Shown here: positions 37,001-53,000 of the stretch, one piece after another
How positions within the stretch are numbered: position 1 is the first letter of the stretch
How the letters are laid out: each line of letters opens with the position of its first letter
DNA from: Bugulina stolonifera
Taxonomy: Eukaryota; Bryozoa; Gymnolaemata; Cheilostomatida; Bugulidae
Reading direction: 5' to 3'
Length of the DNA: 64,000 nt
Assembly (NCBI GenBank): GCA_935421135.1
Contig: OW285192.1
Location: 16,221,001-16,285,000, forward strand
The notes under the pieces: model-generated
Database searches by the model: none
What the model saw: only the letters and a program-made list of their open reading frames with translations
What the model was told of the DNA's origin: nothing
Translations under genes and position numbers: made by a program

Positions 37001-40000
37001 TCTACAGCAGAGATGTCGATGCATAGTAGCCAAATCTCCCGATTTTGAAACGCTGCTCCACTTTGCTAAAAGCTCCTTATGTCCTCCAGATTTTCACTAA
37101 ATCTCTGGCTTACTAACATAGAAGCCAAGTAATCCAATAGATCCAATCCCCATTGGGCAATACTATCACTGTGGTGTTTCATCACCTCAGCTGCTAAACC
37201 AGTTCATTCAGAACACTGCATAACATGAGATATTCTGTAGTTCATGGAGGGGGGAGGTGAATGAACGTGATGTTACAAAGTGCACTTCATATCTAAGCAA
37301 CAAGCAAAACATTACTTTAAATAAACAGGTAGACATACTAAAATTTCTTGCTTGCATTGGGTAGGCACTCTGCATGCCCCAATCCTCCCTATTTGGATCA
37401 TCAATAACTTAGCAAGCATGGTCGGAGAATTCCTTAATATTTTGTTTATGTCTGATTGTTGATGTCATGCTCATTATGCCTTTGCACTCTACAATGTATG
37501 TAATGCAAAGGGTTATCACTCTATAATAGACAAACTGTTCAATCACTTTTGAATTGAGATACATGTACAGGTAAATACAACCTACATTGAATGTAGGTTT
37601 TTATATATACAGTACAATGTATGTTTGTTATAAAATAAAGTGCATGTATAATATTGTACAGCCTATTGTGAAATATTTTATGATATAATTTTATTTAATT
37701 GTTGGCAGATATAAGCAATACTTAACTTTTGTGTATCACATTCTCGCACTTTTATTCTCCAGTACCAAAGAAGTCTATCTCAGTAGTATCTGCCGTGGGC
37801 ATCACAAGCAGTAACTCCAGTAAAGTAAAGGTCGTTTTAGCCAAAGGCAACCATGGCCTCAGGTCTAAGATAGTAATAGATGGTATAAAGAGGGACTTCA
37901 CAGATCCAGCCTGGTTTAAACAAGAATACCAAGGTTAGTCATGGTTTGAGTATTTGCACTGCTTTTGCTAAACATACTTGTACATGTAGGTCGTAGGACC
38001 TCTTACATAGTTTGAATTTCAATTCTTATGTGTCAGTAAAATGTATACAAACAAATCTGGAATATTGAAAATACTACTAGATGATCATTACGTACCATCT
38101 GTAGTAAGAGTAAAGAAAAATATGAACTTGTATCATGTGACCTGCAGGAAATGATGAAATTTAGAGTTGTCACTCCCGTATATAATTTGTGTTGAATTCG
38201 TCTTATGTTGTTATCTGTTCTAAAAAAGACAGTTGGGAACTGAGGCTAATGTGGGGATCAATAATTGGACACTTAGTACATAGTATAACATCATTTTATT
38301 TTACAATGTATACATGTATAATTGTTTTAGGGGTGAAGGTCATAAGTTGGAATGAGCAGCCGATAACAGATCATTCCAATTTCACCATAACTTTGGAGTC
38401 TGGTGTCGGTGTTAGAGTCACAGTTGGCAATCACCACCTCAATGTGTTAGTCACAGTCCCAAAGAAACTACAGGTACAGTTCAGATATACTCACTAGTTG
38501 CAATACTGCTACTACCTAAGGTAAAGCAAATTGCTCTACAAGTCCAAATTCTCCAGAGTTGTCCTTCTAACACTTCTCGCACAAGATCTTGGAATACGTT
38601 ACACTTTGGCTCTGTTGTATTGTGTAGGTCCATCAGTTAATATTTAGCCAGTGGCGGTCTACCACATAATTAAAAATATCATTATGCCAACCTTTCCTTA
38701 GTGGGAGCATTGTGGCACACTCTGCACTGAGGATTTTAAACCAAAATGAGTCTCCTGAGGGTATAACATAGCTGGAGCGCCACTCGTTTCTTGTAGCCAT
38801 TCCTTCACACAATTCAAATTTATCTCTTGTCTACTAATTGTATTACAATAGGACAAGCTAGAATCACGAGCGTTGTTCGGTGCCTGGAAGAAGAGGAGTG
38901 AAGGAGTTATGCTATCGGATGGTACGTACATTGTACATGTAATTCAAACTTCATTCCATACATACATATACATTCTATGTAGTATGCAGTATTTGTGGTA
39001 AAATATTTAGTTTTATACGTAATAATCTATTTTTGTGATAAAAGTTGCAAATTGTGGTTTGTGCTTGTTTGGTGAGCATAAAACATAGATTGCCTATCAA
39101 CAATAGTATAAATTGTTATAATATCGTCATTAGTCAAAGCGGAGTGGCTAGGATTAAGTTTAATAATTTATTGCTTTTCTTACTTACAGCATTCCTAATG
39201 CCGGGGCATTCTATGTTCACTGCTGAAGATAAACCAAAGTTTTCTGCAGAAGACATATCTGCTGAGGATATGACATCCCAGACAGCCGAGTCTGCATCCT
39301 GGATAGACACTTTAGAAGATTACTCAGCTCCTGGTGAGTGGGTTTCTACAGAACATTTTCTATCGATATAAATAACGGGATATTCCAATGATGAAAGCAG
39401 CAATGAACCTGTGATATTCTCCATTCTTATTTTACACTTTACTTACCAAACTTCTGCATTTTAGTGACATCATGTGGTATGCCAGTGTTCCATGGTACAA
39501 GGAGAGGCAATAAATATACCCAAGGATCAACAGTAGAGGTTGTATCGTGTCGGCATGGATACGACCTTGTAAATGGCACTAAAGGTCAGCAGTACACATG
39601 CAGTAGTAATGGTAAATGGGAGCCAAAGGTCACAGCAGCGTGTGCATACAGTGAGTATGGCGATCTGTTGGATTAGAGTATTTTATGATTATTCTTATTC
39701 GATTCTGTATGGGCATAGTGTTTCAAGCTTAGATATAGGTTATAATCATACTTACAGTAATAATAATAATAATATATCATGCTTCCGCGTAAATAAGTTT
39801 AATATAATCTAAATTTATTATCCGCAAAATACTGCTATCTACTATGGTAATTTTAAATTTTTCCAGGTGGTTTTCCTGAATTTTCACCAACCAAAGGAAA
39901 GACAACTCTAGCCAGTAAAACACATGTGCGACCAACAGGACGCACCAAAATCCATGGACACAATAAAACCACCCCTAGAGTGATTGCAACAGCAAGGTCA

Positions 40001-41751
40001 CATGGTGTCACGTCTACTACGACTATTACCACTGCACAGGCTTCCAACAAAGTGTCTGCAATCAAGTCAGCAGAGAGGACGAAGAAAGGTCAAGGCTTTT
40101 CACTTCCTGCCAAAGAAGATTATGGAGGTCTGGCAGCCATCTTGGTGGTTACGGGATTAGTGATCTTCATTGTCATCATGGCTGGCCTCGTCTACAGAAA
40201 TAGGAAATCTCAACAAGCTGACAAACAAAAATACATGAACGTGTTAGTAAGACAAAATCAGTTAAATCTAGAGAGAGATGGTAGCAGTGATGGCACATGG
40301 GAATTGTACATCTAGTCTTGGCTGTCCACTTACTCAGATTTGCCATTAAATACTAGTGTAGAACTGAAACTAGATTCAGAGTAACTGCTACTTTTATACC
40401 AGGTCAAAATTCTAAATCCATATCGAGATTGTATTTATTTATATTTATTGATATTTTAGAACCAAACAATATTATTGTTTAATTTTCATCCAGAGTCATT
40501 TTAGCGTGCCAAATAATAGATTGCAAACACTATGGAATCACTTGAGATGAGCACGTTGTATCAGCCATCATTTTAATCTGTATATATTTAAATTGAAAGG
40601 TGTGGAAAACTACTTTAAATTTAATTGTTGGCATAGACTGAACTTTTAGGCAGATGATATCGAGGAAATTATCCAAGTATAGTAAGAAGAACATTTATTT
40701 AGTAAAATGTGTCGGGATAATATTAAATCATTGGTCAATAATGAAAAGTTCAGAATACTTATGCAATTGCTGGAACTGTTTTGGTGTTTTTTAATCATGG
40801 CTAGCTTGCTTTTCACTTTACCAAATCTTGTGGATTCGATAAAGCTAGGAGGTTAGTGTGGCATATAATATATAGGAACATAGTCATAGCTATTTGCTTA
40901 TTTCTTGAGCAATCAAAACAGTTTATGCTATACAGGTCAAACTATTGTAGCTTTTTCTGCCATCTGTTGCTTGTCTAGAAATTTCATTCTAATATTCCAA
41001 TTTTTAAACCTAAAATGTGGTAAATAAAGTTAGAGTACTTGGTTCTGTAGGAGGTACCAAGACGATGAAATAGACTATGTGAATAGTACGGTAGTGAGTG
41101 CCAAGTCTGGTGGTGAAACTGAAGGGCTCAAAGTTCTCTCTGTCTCGGAAGAATTTCTCCACACACAGGAAACTGTAAGTCAATGGCATTTAATTTATAC
41201 CATACTCTCAGAAAACCGCATTATTATGCTATTATAATCAGTATATTATTTTGTTACAATTACCAACAGCATGATTGTACCCCTAGTCAAAATTAAACGT
41301 TAGATCAGAGTTGCCCTCCCATGGTAAGAAGCCAATGCTATTTGCTAGCCAAAGTCTTATCATGCACACACATACTACATACAAACTAATACTACAATAC
41401 CAACAAAGCTAATATTCACTTGCATTACAGGATGACTTTGACCCTACGCTGAGAATGAAGTCGTACAGAGTTGCTGTGGATGAGAATAACCAGCTTTTGG
41501 AACCGGCTGACAAACTGAAGTCCTACCGAGTAGCTGTTGCCACACATGACCAAAACCATGGGCCAGAAAATAGCTTAAAGTCATACAGAGTGGCTGTGGA
41601 TTCCGTAGCGGAAGGGGACGAGATTAGCAAAAACAGCGATGATGACAACATAATATATCAACCTATAGGTAGTGCCAGGTCTAGCTTACGTTCCAGCCAG
41701 CGCTCCACACTACCAAGACGTAGCTATCAGAGACCTTCCTCACAAACATAA
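19095..41751 (+). CDS. SUSD2/mucin-4-like surface protein (NIDO-IPT-AMOP-VWD-sushi-TM), 25 exons
   Basis: Exons in phase: 19095-19246, 20500-20624, 20861-20941, 20990-21120, 21591-21730, 22403-22583, 22800-22943, 23456-23618, 23805-23923, 24144-24282, 24984-25141, 25566-25733, 26211-26402, 26649-26794, 35444-35568, 35965-36135, 36709-36846, 37763-37933, 38331-38473, 38852-38921, 39190-39333, 39465-39650, 39867-40305, 41051-41174, 41431-41751; 1356 residues. The Arg-rich N-terminus precedes a hydrophobic anchor (93-119). Then come NIDO (about 150-370; SFQVIISTNGSSAFAIFYY), IPT (about 373-460), AMOP (632-778; CPCTKQQAVADIGRF, GAGTQCCYGADNSLIYAG, YQYCCLWN), a cysteine-free VWD-like part (779-950), a four-Cys sushi domain (1001-1062), a Ser/Thr/Lys stalk, a TM helix (about 1151-1172) and a tail with YVN and three KSYRVAV repeats. 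Members act in adhesion or as membrane mucins. The exon 14 to 15 join (TC|A) across the 8.6-kb intron matches AMOP order. Exon 1 and the 40305 donor are the least certain parts. Confidence 0.85.
19595..19872. mobile_element. hAT-like miniature transposon with perfect target duplication
   Basis: 278 bp with perfect 15-bp terminal inverted repeats (cagggctgtaacaac at the left, gttgttacagccctg at the right). It is flanked by identical 8-bp copies of atcgagcc (19587-19594 and 19873-19880). An 8-bp duplication and CAGGG ends are typical of the hAT superfamily. No transposase is encoded. It lies in intron 1 of the surface-protein gene. Confidence 0.88.
22207..22277 (+). pseudogene. possible relic of a duplicated NIDO exon
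   Basis: After a usable acceptor (gttaatag) the frame reads PEPPILATDWYNMTFYGNNQ and then stops. ILATDWYNMTFYG resembles ILAVSWNNISFYG in the true exon 22403-22583, which lies about 200 bases downstream. No donor is present, and skipping it keeps the reading frame. Confidence 0.35.
27458..27463 (-). promoter_or_regulatory. polyadenylation signal of the first nested gene
   Basis: AATAAA on the minus strand, 20 bases past the stop codon at 27483, which would give a very short 3' UTR. Confidence 0.45.
27483..30663 (-). CDS. Mab-21/cGAS-like nucleotidyltransferase 1 (candidate cGLR)
   Basis: Six minus-strand exons join in phase to 341 residues: 30663..30591, 29587..29304, 29095..28868, 28502..28358, 28009..27873, 27641..27483. 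The family motifs appear in order: LGSNYEG (47-53) with the GS of the nucleotide loop, SDYDTTFNV with Asp61 and Asp63 as the first two metal ligands, GPAVTL (152-157), and AQLDIV with Asp169 as the third ligand. The C-terminal lobe has WRQSF (204-208) and YVVKTAAL (249-256), as in Mab-21/cGAS proteins. The length matches a bare Mab-21 domain. The Cys-rich zinc ribbon of vertebrate cGAS is not visible. Known cGAS-like receptors sense nucleic acid and make cyclic dinucleotides; with its triad intact this one is predicted to be catalytic. Ligand and product cannot be read from the sequence. MAB21-type developmental function is the main alternative. Confidence 0.85.
28689..28789. mobile_element. 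foldback/MITE element, best-preserved copy
   Basis: About 100 bp almost entirely palindromic: the left arm cattggcactcataagctat followed by tgatcacaatttaaagttgtcctctt is mirrored on the right by catgggcgctcataatctat and so on in reverse complement. The spacer is only a few bases. It lies in intron 3 of the first nested gene. Confidence 0.8.
29935..30491. repeat. exact 42-bp direct repeat
   Basis: The 42 bases from tgctatcaacaattgcaata to ggaaagct at 29935-29976 recur without change at 30450-30491, 515 bases apart, inside intron 1 of the first nested gene. Confidence 0.95.
31037..31475. repeat. two long G runs and a tagc-rich tract between the nested genes
   Basis: 31037-31055 is a G run broken by one T; 31462-31475 is 14 uninterrupted G. 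Between them 31390-31440 has repeated gttagc(a/g)agg units. The first run lies about 370 bases upstream of the first nested gene's start codon. Confidence 0.85.
32619..34792 (-). CDS. Mab-21/cGAS-like nucleotidyltransferase 2 (candidate cGLR)
   Basis: Six minus-strand exons join in phase to 344 residues: 34792..34708, 34510..34227, 33916..33689, 33498..33354, 33180..33044, 32774..32619. Internal exon lengths (284, 228, 145, 137) equal those of the first nested gene, so the two are tandem duplicates. Motifs: LGSSYEG (51-57), SDYDATFNI with Asp65 and Asp67, GPAVTI, and AQLDVV with Asp173, giving a full predicted catalytic triad. WRQSF and YVVKTAAL mark the C-terminal lobe. Sequence differs most in the N-terminal helix, in the surface after GYV (RLRHIRGADHFF against SKLKPQGGV) and in the C-terminal tail. 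This would fit divergence in ligand binding, though that is inference. No zinc-ribbon cysteines are visible. It is transcribed antisense to the host gene, and its start is 652 bases from host exon 15. Confidence 0.85.
36541..36650. repeat. tgtactgtatgtactgta tandem repeat
   Basis: Short tactgta/tgtactg units in an intron of the surface-protein gene, about 60 bases before the acceptor of the exon that starts the VWD-like part. Confidence 0.9.
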
Positions 41752-44688
41752 ACTCTTTGTAAGAACACATTTTAACAAAACGACACAAAACTTCATTCTA
41801 CGCCCATAAAACTATAGTTTGACAAACTTAGTTGCTTTATATTAGACCACCCATTTTACTTGTTAGTGAGTTTAGTAGAGGAAGGTTCATTTTTCTGTAT
41901 CAGGCAGAAATTAGTACTATACATTTTTAAATAAGTAGATAGACAATAGACAGGGCATAGATATTGACAAGCAGTAATTGCTCACAAACCATGACTAACT
42001 GACACCATAATGCCGTTTTTAAACCTATACTGTAGTAGTTGTCTTATCTCTGGCTAAATGCATGTAGGGCGCATAACTCCAAAAAGCTAAGGTAATATAA
42101 TATGATTTTGTCTATATTCTTACCTAAGGCCTAACACAATTATGTCTATTGAAGTCAAAAACATTAGAAATAGGATGCTGGTGTGTTACTTGCCATGGAT
42201 GGTAAATCTTGAATAAGATATCTAACTGTCGTTACACATCTGATTACTGATGAACATGAAGTTAATTTAGCAACCATATTGTTTTAAATTGCAAATAATT
42301 CGGGTAATTAGTATAATTAAGTTACTTTATTGTAAAATAAATCCATATTATTGCAATCGTATAATATATAAATTACTACCAAATAAAATCTCACATACAT
42401 CATAAAACAGATATTGCAGTATGTATAATGTTTGAGAAAAAAGGGGAATAGGGAAACAGTTTTAGACTGGTACAAAAAAACCTTTATCACAGTAGCTAGG
42501 CCTACTACAGAGATTTAAAATATTTTACAACAATAATAACAATATTGATAATACATTGCACTAAAACTGTACTTTGTAACATAAGCAAGAAAAGTTTATT
42601 TCATGTTCTATGAATAGGATGATATTGGGGATCTACAAACAATTATAAGTATTAAGGACTACTGTACATGTATAACTAGCTTTTAGAGATATGAGCAATA
42701 TGTATAGACAGAATCAATCAGTTCTATGGTCTAGGTATGATGGGCTATTGAAATAAAGGGTACACAGTCTAAACAGAAGAGATTATTACAGCTAAGGGAG
42801 ACAAAAATGAGAATCATTAAGTCAGTAGATGTGCCTGACAGTCAAGAGATGGTAAAGTTCAAACAGTGTGATTCACTAATAATAATATATAAATAAATAT
42901 TAGTAGTTAAATAACATACAATAATTAGCAGAATATAAAAAATTATATTACTCGATATTGAATTATCTTCAAAACATATCAGTATCAGTAACAGTAACAT
43001 ATCACTAATTTGAAAATAACAGGAAAAGCATGGCTGCTGATAACGCAATAATATTTTTTACATAAAAATAAATATTAATATATTATACCTAGATGCCTCT
43101 ACAATGACACTTATTGTTGTACTGCAGATAATCATTTAGGCAACTCTATATTACAAGGCTAAAATAACAATAACGCATATATATAAATACATGTAAGTTG
43201 CTAGCAAAGTCCCATTAATACTATAATTTTTGGAGTGGGTGGGTGCTATGACTACATCTACTGCTACACTTCTTAGGGGGAAGGATATATTCACAGTTGT
43301 ATAATACATGAATCAATAGGTTGTATAGATTGATATAATACATGTACAAGTATAACCTACCACTTCCATTGCTATATTTCATTCATTGAGTGAAAATCTA
43401 GCCAATAAAAGGAACTAAGGATATCCAATTTTGCAGGACTGTAACTAGCTAGCCATTAAAATTCACTAAATTCGGGAGAAGAAACTAAATATGTACCTTG
43501 TGCATGTACATGCATATGTTATAATGTAGCGAATACTTTGCGAATCTTCAAAAAAGAAGAGTTGTCTTCTCTTCATTTTGTAAGTTGTCACTCTTACCCA
43601 AACCACAATCTCAACATATAGATGTTTCTTATCACATATTTAGTAAATTTAATTCCTGAACTAGCAGTGCAGACATGGGGCATTCCAAAGATGGCTGTGA
43701 CCAGAATTATCATTTATATACTTGTGTTATTTAGATTGCCGTGCTGGTCAGAAATTTTGGGTAAAACATGTTTGGCAGAAAGTAAAGCCGAACGAACTTG
43801 TTGCCACAATTTTGCAACAAAACACATGCATACATGTACATCATACATGTATAATGGCTGCAATGGGTCTGTTCTGGTAAATTTTTAAGTATCTTGCATA
43901 GTCAACGGATTTAGAAGAGAGAAAAGGGGAAAGCATTTAATGTATTCGTAGATGGTATAGTTTGTGTGGGTGATACAATAAATAAGTGGGGGCTGTCTGC
44001 TCTTACATTGAAATGTTTACTTCATTTCAACTAGTAGGCAGGCAATTTAGCAGCACAAAAATTCATTCTGGAAGTCACAAGTCACCATCAAGTCACAAGT
44101 CATTATCGAGTCACTAGTCCCCGTGAAGGCGCAAGTCATTATCGAGTCACTAGTCCCATTCAAGGCGCAAGTCACCATCAGGTTACAAAATAATGATTAA
44201 GTCATGAACCAAGAGAGCAGAGCTTTCTGAAAAAACTAACAAAATGTATTTACCTTGCTGATCTAAAACCCTTGAGGTTGGAGTACCACACACATACGTG
44301 GCTGAAGATGAACTCTTGATTTTCAATCAAAGGACTGTCCATCAAATTTGCAAACTAGTGACAGAGCTTCAAAATCACATTATTGTAATAAATTGAATGT
44401 TCTATGATCATTGGTTGACGTTCTTGCATGAGAATCTTACGAGAGTTAAGGGTCAACTGAAAACAATCAAAACTAGTCAAACAACTAATAAGGCAAAGCT
44501 TTTTAAAGCTGAAGTTGCACTGTTTAGGCTGAGGTTTTTGATAAAGCTTTGATCACATCAATTTGAAAATATCAAACTTTGCCAATCAATTCTGGTTTCA
44601 ACACTCCTTCGCTGATTTGTCTCATTCTACTGCCCTAGCTGAACTATATTCTCCCTACGCTAAACGTGTTTGTGCTCATTGAGATGTA
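41752..44688. other. convergent spacer, no gene recognised
   Basis: Lies between the 3' ends of the surface-protein gene (plus) and the zinc-finger gene (minus). The ORF at 43622-43888 has no splice support or known motif. 44070-44180 repeats a caagtca(c/t)(c/t)atc(a/g)agtcac unit. Confidence 0.5.
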
Positions 44689-50096
<5,408 letters not shown>

Positions 50097-53000
50097 CTGG
50101 AACAAAGAGGCAGAGTTCTATCATGAAACAACATGTAAAACCTAAACAGAGCGCTGATATTCTTGTTTCCATCCAAAACTTGTTTTAAGAAAAGCAACAC
50201 CGATATTTTATTTGCATGTTGTATGTTCAGGAGGTCTCTTGAAATTTCATACTATTGCGTGGCTAATAGATGGCTAATATGGACATAGTTTTACCAATAG
50301 CACGCACCACACACATTGTTCATGTTCATGTACCTGCGTGTATATATTGGTACATAGTCGACCAGCGTCGGCCCATATACAGTATAGGCCTAACCGTATA
50401 CACACTATGCAGTGTATGCGCTGTACATTTTGTAGTAATATAAAGGCAAAACATATATCACACATGCGTTCTATGTGAACTGTTGCTACCTACATACTAC
50501 AGATGGTTTCCATTGACTATGTCTATTGTATATATAGCACATACATGTGTATCTACTACTTAATGTAGTACCGTAAAAGAATTATTACATGCATTTACTA
50601 TAATATGTTATAAATAGTCTAGGGAACATTAGCAGCAGCATTGCTGACCTAACTAGAACTCTAGGCAGACTTGCAACAGATGCATGTATATTTGTAGTGA
50701 TGCATTAATCAGTACGATTCAACAATTGGCAGTTAAAGTACGCCGTTACTTCGACCCGTCAGCTCAACGTGCAGCAGGCGGACATATGAACCACCAGATA
50801 GAGAGAGACACATGGCTTATGAAGACAAGCTTCAGTTCCATCTGGTTTCTAATTAATATTTCAGACCAAATACACTTGTATTACCCTAGACTGGATTAAT
50901 TACTGGCATCTAGGTTGCTATTACAGTAATAATTATGCTAAAAATTTTATCAATGTGGATTTAATAAAAGACATACACAAAAGCCAAATTAGAATCTAAC
51001 TCTGATAATAAAATTAGCCTAAATCTTTGCAGCAGGTAGATAGAAGTTATGCAAGTTTAAGGAATGATTAGAAAAGGTAAAGCATACAGTTGCAATAGGT
51101 GACTAGCCTGGACTCTGCTCATTAGCTTATATCCTCGGTCAAATGTGGTTCAGTGTATTACATTGCTGAGGGTATCTGTTAGTCCTTAAGCTATTGTGTG
51201 GAACAGGTGGTTTATGATAGGAACCATTTGGACACAGCGTAATTAATACTCAAATGCTTCCGTTGGTACTCATTACAATCTGACAGGAGTTATCTTATCT
51301 TATGCAAGTAGGTATGACATAATAATCAGAGTTCAAAACCAGACAAAAATAGTTGGGACGTTAGCCAGCACAACCCCTTTCTCATCAGAGACATTAAAAA
51401 AGCTAGTGGAATACTTGCATGTTGAATAGAATTATAAAATATGTACATTATGTAGGCGTGGCCTAGTGGTTACAGTTCTGAACTTTCATGTGGGAGTCCC
51501 AGGTTCGATTCCCATAAGCGTCATTGGTGGTGTTAGGAAGAGCATCAAACCTTATAATGCTACACCTATGCTTCTTCAATAACTTTACCGTTGGTGAAGT
51601 GCCTCCTCCACCTCAAAAAGTGGAGAAAATGAAGGTCTCTTTAGAACACTACTTTCTTACCTGAGAATAATTGTGGCCAATGGGAAGCAAAGCCAGTAAG
51701 TTTCATTATGAACATGTAGATTTACAGTACATGTAGCTACAATGTATATGTATAATCATTGTTGTAACTTATTTTAACTACATGTAAATACATTGTAAGT
51801 AAATGCCTGAAAGAGGGTGTGTTGGAAGTTACTGTCTTTTTCCAGGATCCGAAACCGTATTATGGAGTGTATATAGCCAGAGGCTGTCATGTACTAATAC
51901 TCTTCTGCTTGAGCTACTCGTAATGTAGCAGACAGTAGAGTGATAACCGACAGTCCACTTGGGTTACAAAAATATTTGTTTAGTTTAAACTGCTTCAAAG
52001 TTTAATTCCATCTTAAGGTTCGGATTATCCTCCTTGTGCTCATTGAATATTAAAAATAACACTTTAATCACACAGTTAAGTCTTAAGGTAAAGGTGGCGG
52101 TACATACCTCCTCTTCATTTACAGATTCACAGTCTAATTAGAATGCTAAGAATGGTGAGATGTGTCTAAATACTCGTATTAAGTGCTCTTACAATAATAT
52201 TAATCTTATAGCTAACAATGTAAGACAAAGAATCTTTAATGCTGCCGAAGATTTAGATGCCATAACAGAATTCAAACATAAATAGTTATATTTAGCATAA
52301 AATGCATGTAGCAATGAAAAATGGTGTGGATGGCAGTTGGTCAATGAATAAATTATTTGCTCTCCACAATCTGAAATAAGTTTGTAGGTAAATAAGCACT
52401 TATACATGTACATCAATCGTCACCTGAGTTGAGGATTCAAGGACAGTCTATTAGTTATTACTGCCGTAATACTACGTGTATGTATTATTTTTATAATAAC
52501 AAATAAAAGCTTTTGTACAAGTGAGCAGCATTTTTGAAACTTAGAGATTTTGATTAAGCAAAAACTTTTTGTGATAATTTTAAGGCGGCGGTTTACGGGA
52601 ATTCACCACAAATAATAATAATAATATATATATTTTCATTAGCTACCAAAATTACAAAGTGCAATTTGGTGTCCATAGATGGTCTCCATGGATGGTGCCC
52701 ATGGTTAGTGTCAAAACACATGACAGGTTCCGGAGTATATATTATAATCTGCACCTGCTATAAAACCCATAGTTCAGCAGATAAAGCAGTGTTGACGTAG
52801 TAGTAATGTCAGTTGATGCAACTTATTCTAATGTGAATAAGGTATAATTTGCTTAAACTCTATCTTATTCTAATATACTAACACTATGTTATTATTCCCT
52901 TATAATTGCTGTTTTCCAAAGTAATGGACTCTCCAGACAAGTTATTTATATTTATATCAAGAGTATTTAGTTGAACCATTGAAGATTTTCTTAGTGGACT

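Noticed and set aside
43622..43888. 88-residue ORF with hydrophobic start
   Set aside because: Resembles a signal peptide by chance; nothing recognisable follows and no exon partners were found.
51452..51525. tRNA gene
   Set aside because: A and B boxes are present, but the acceptor and T stems do not pair and a SINE-like body follows.
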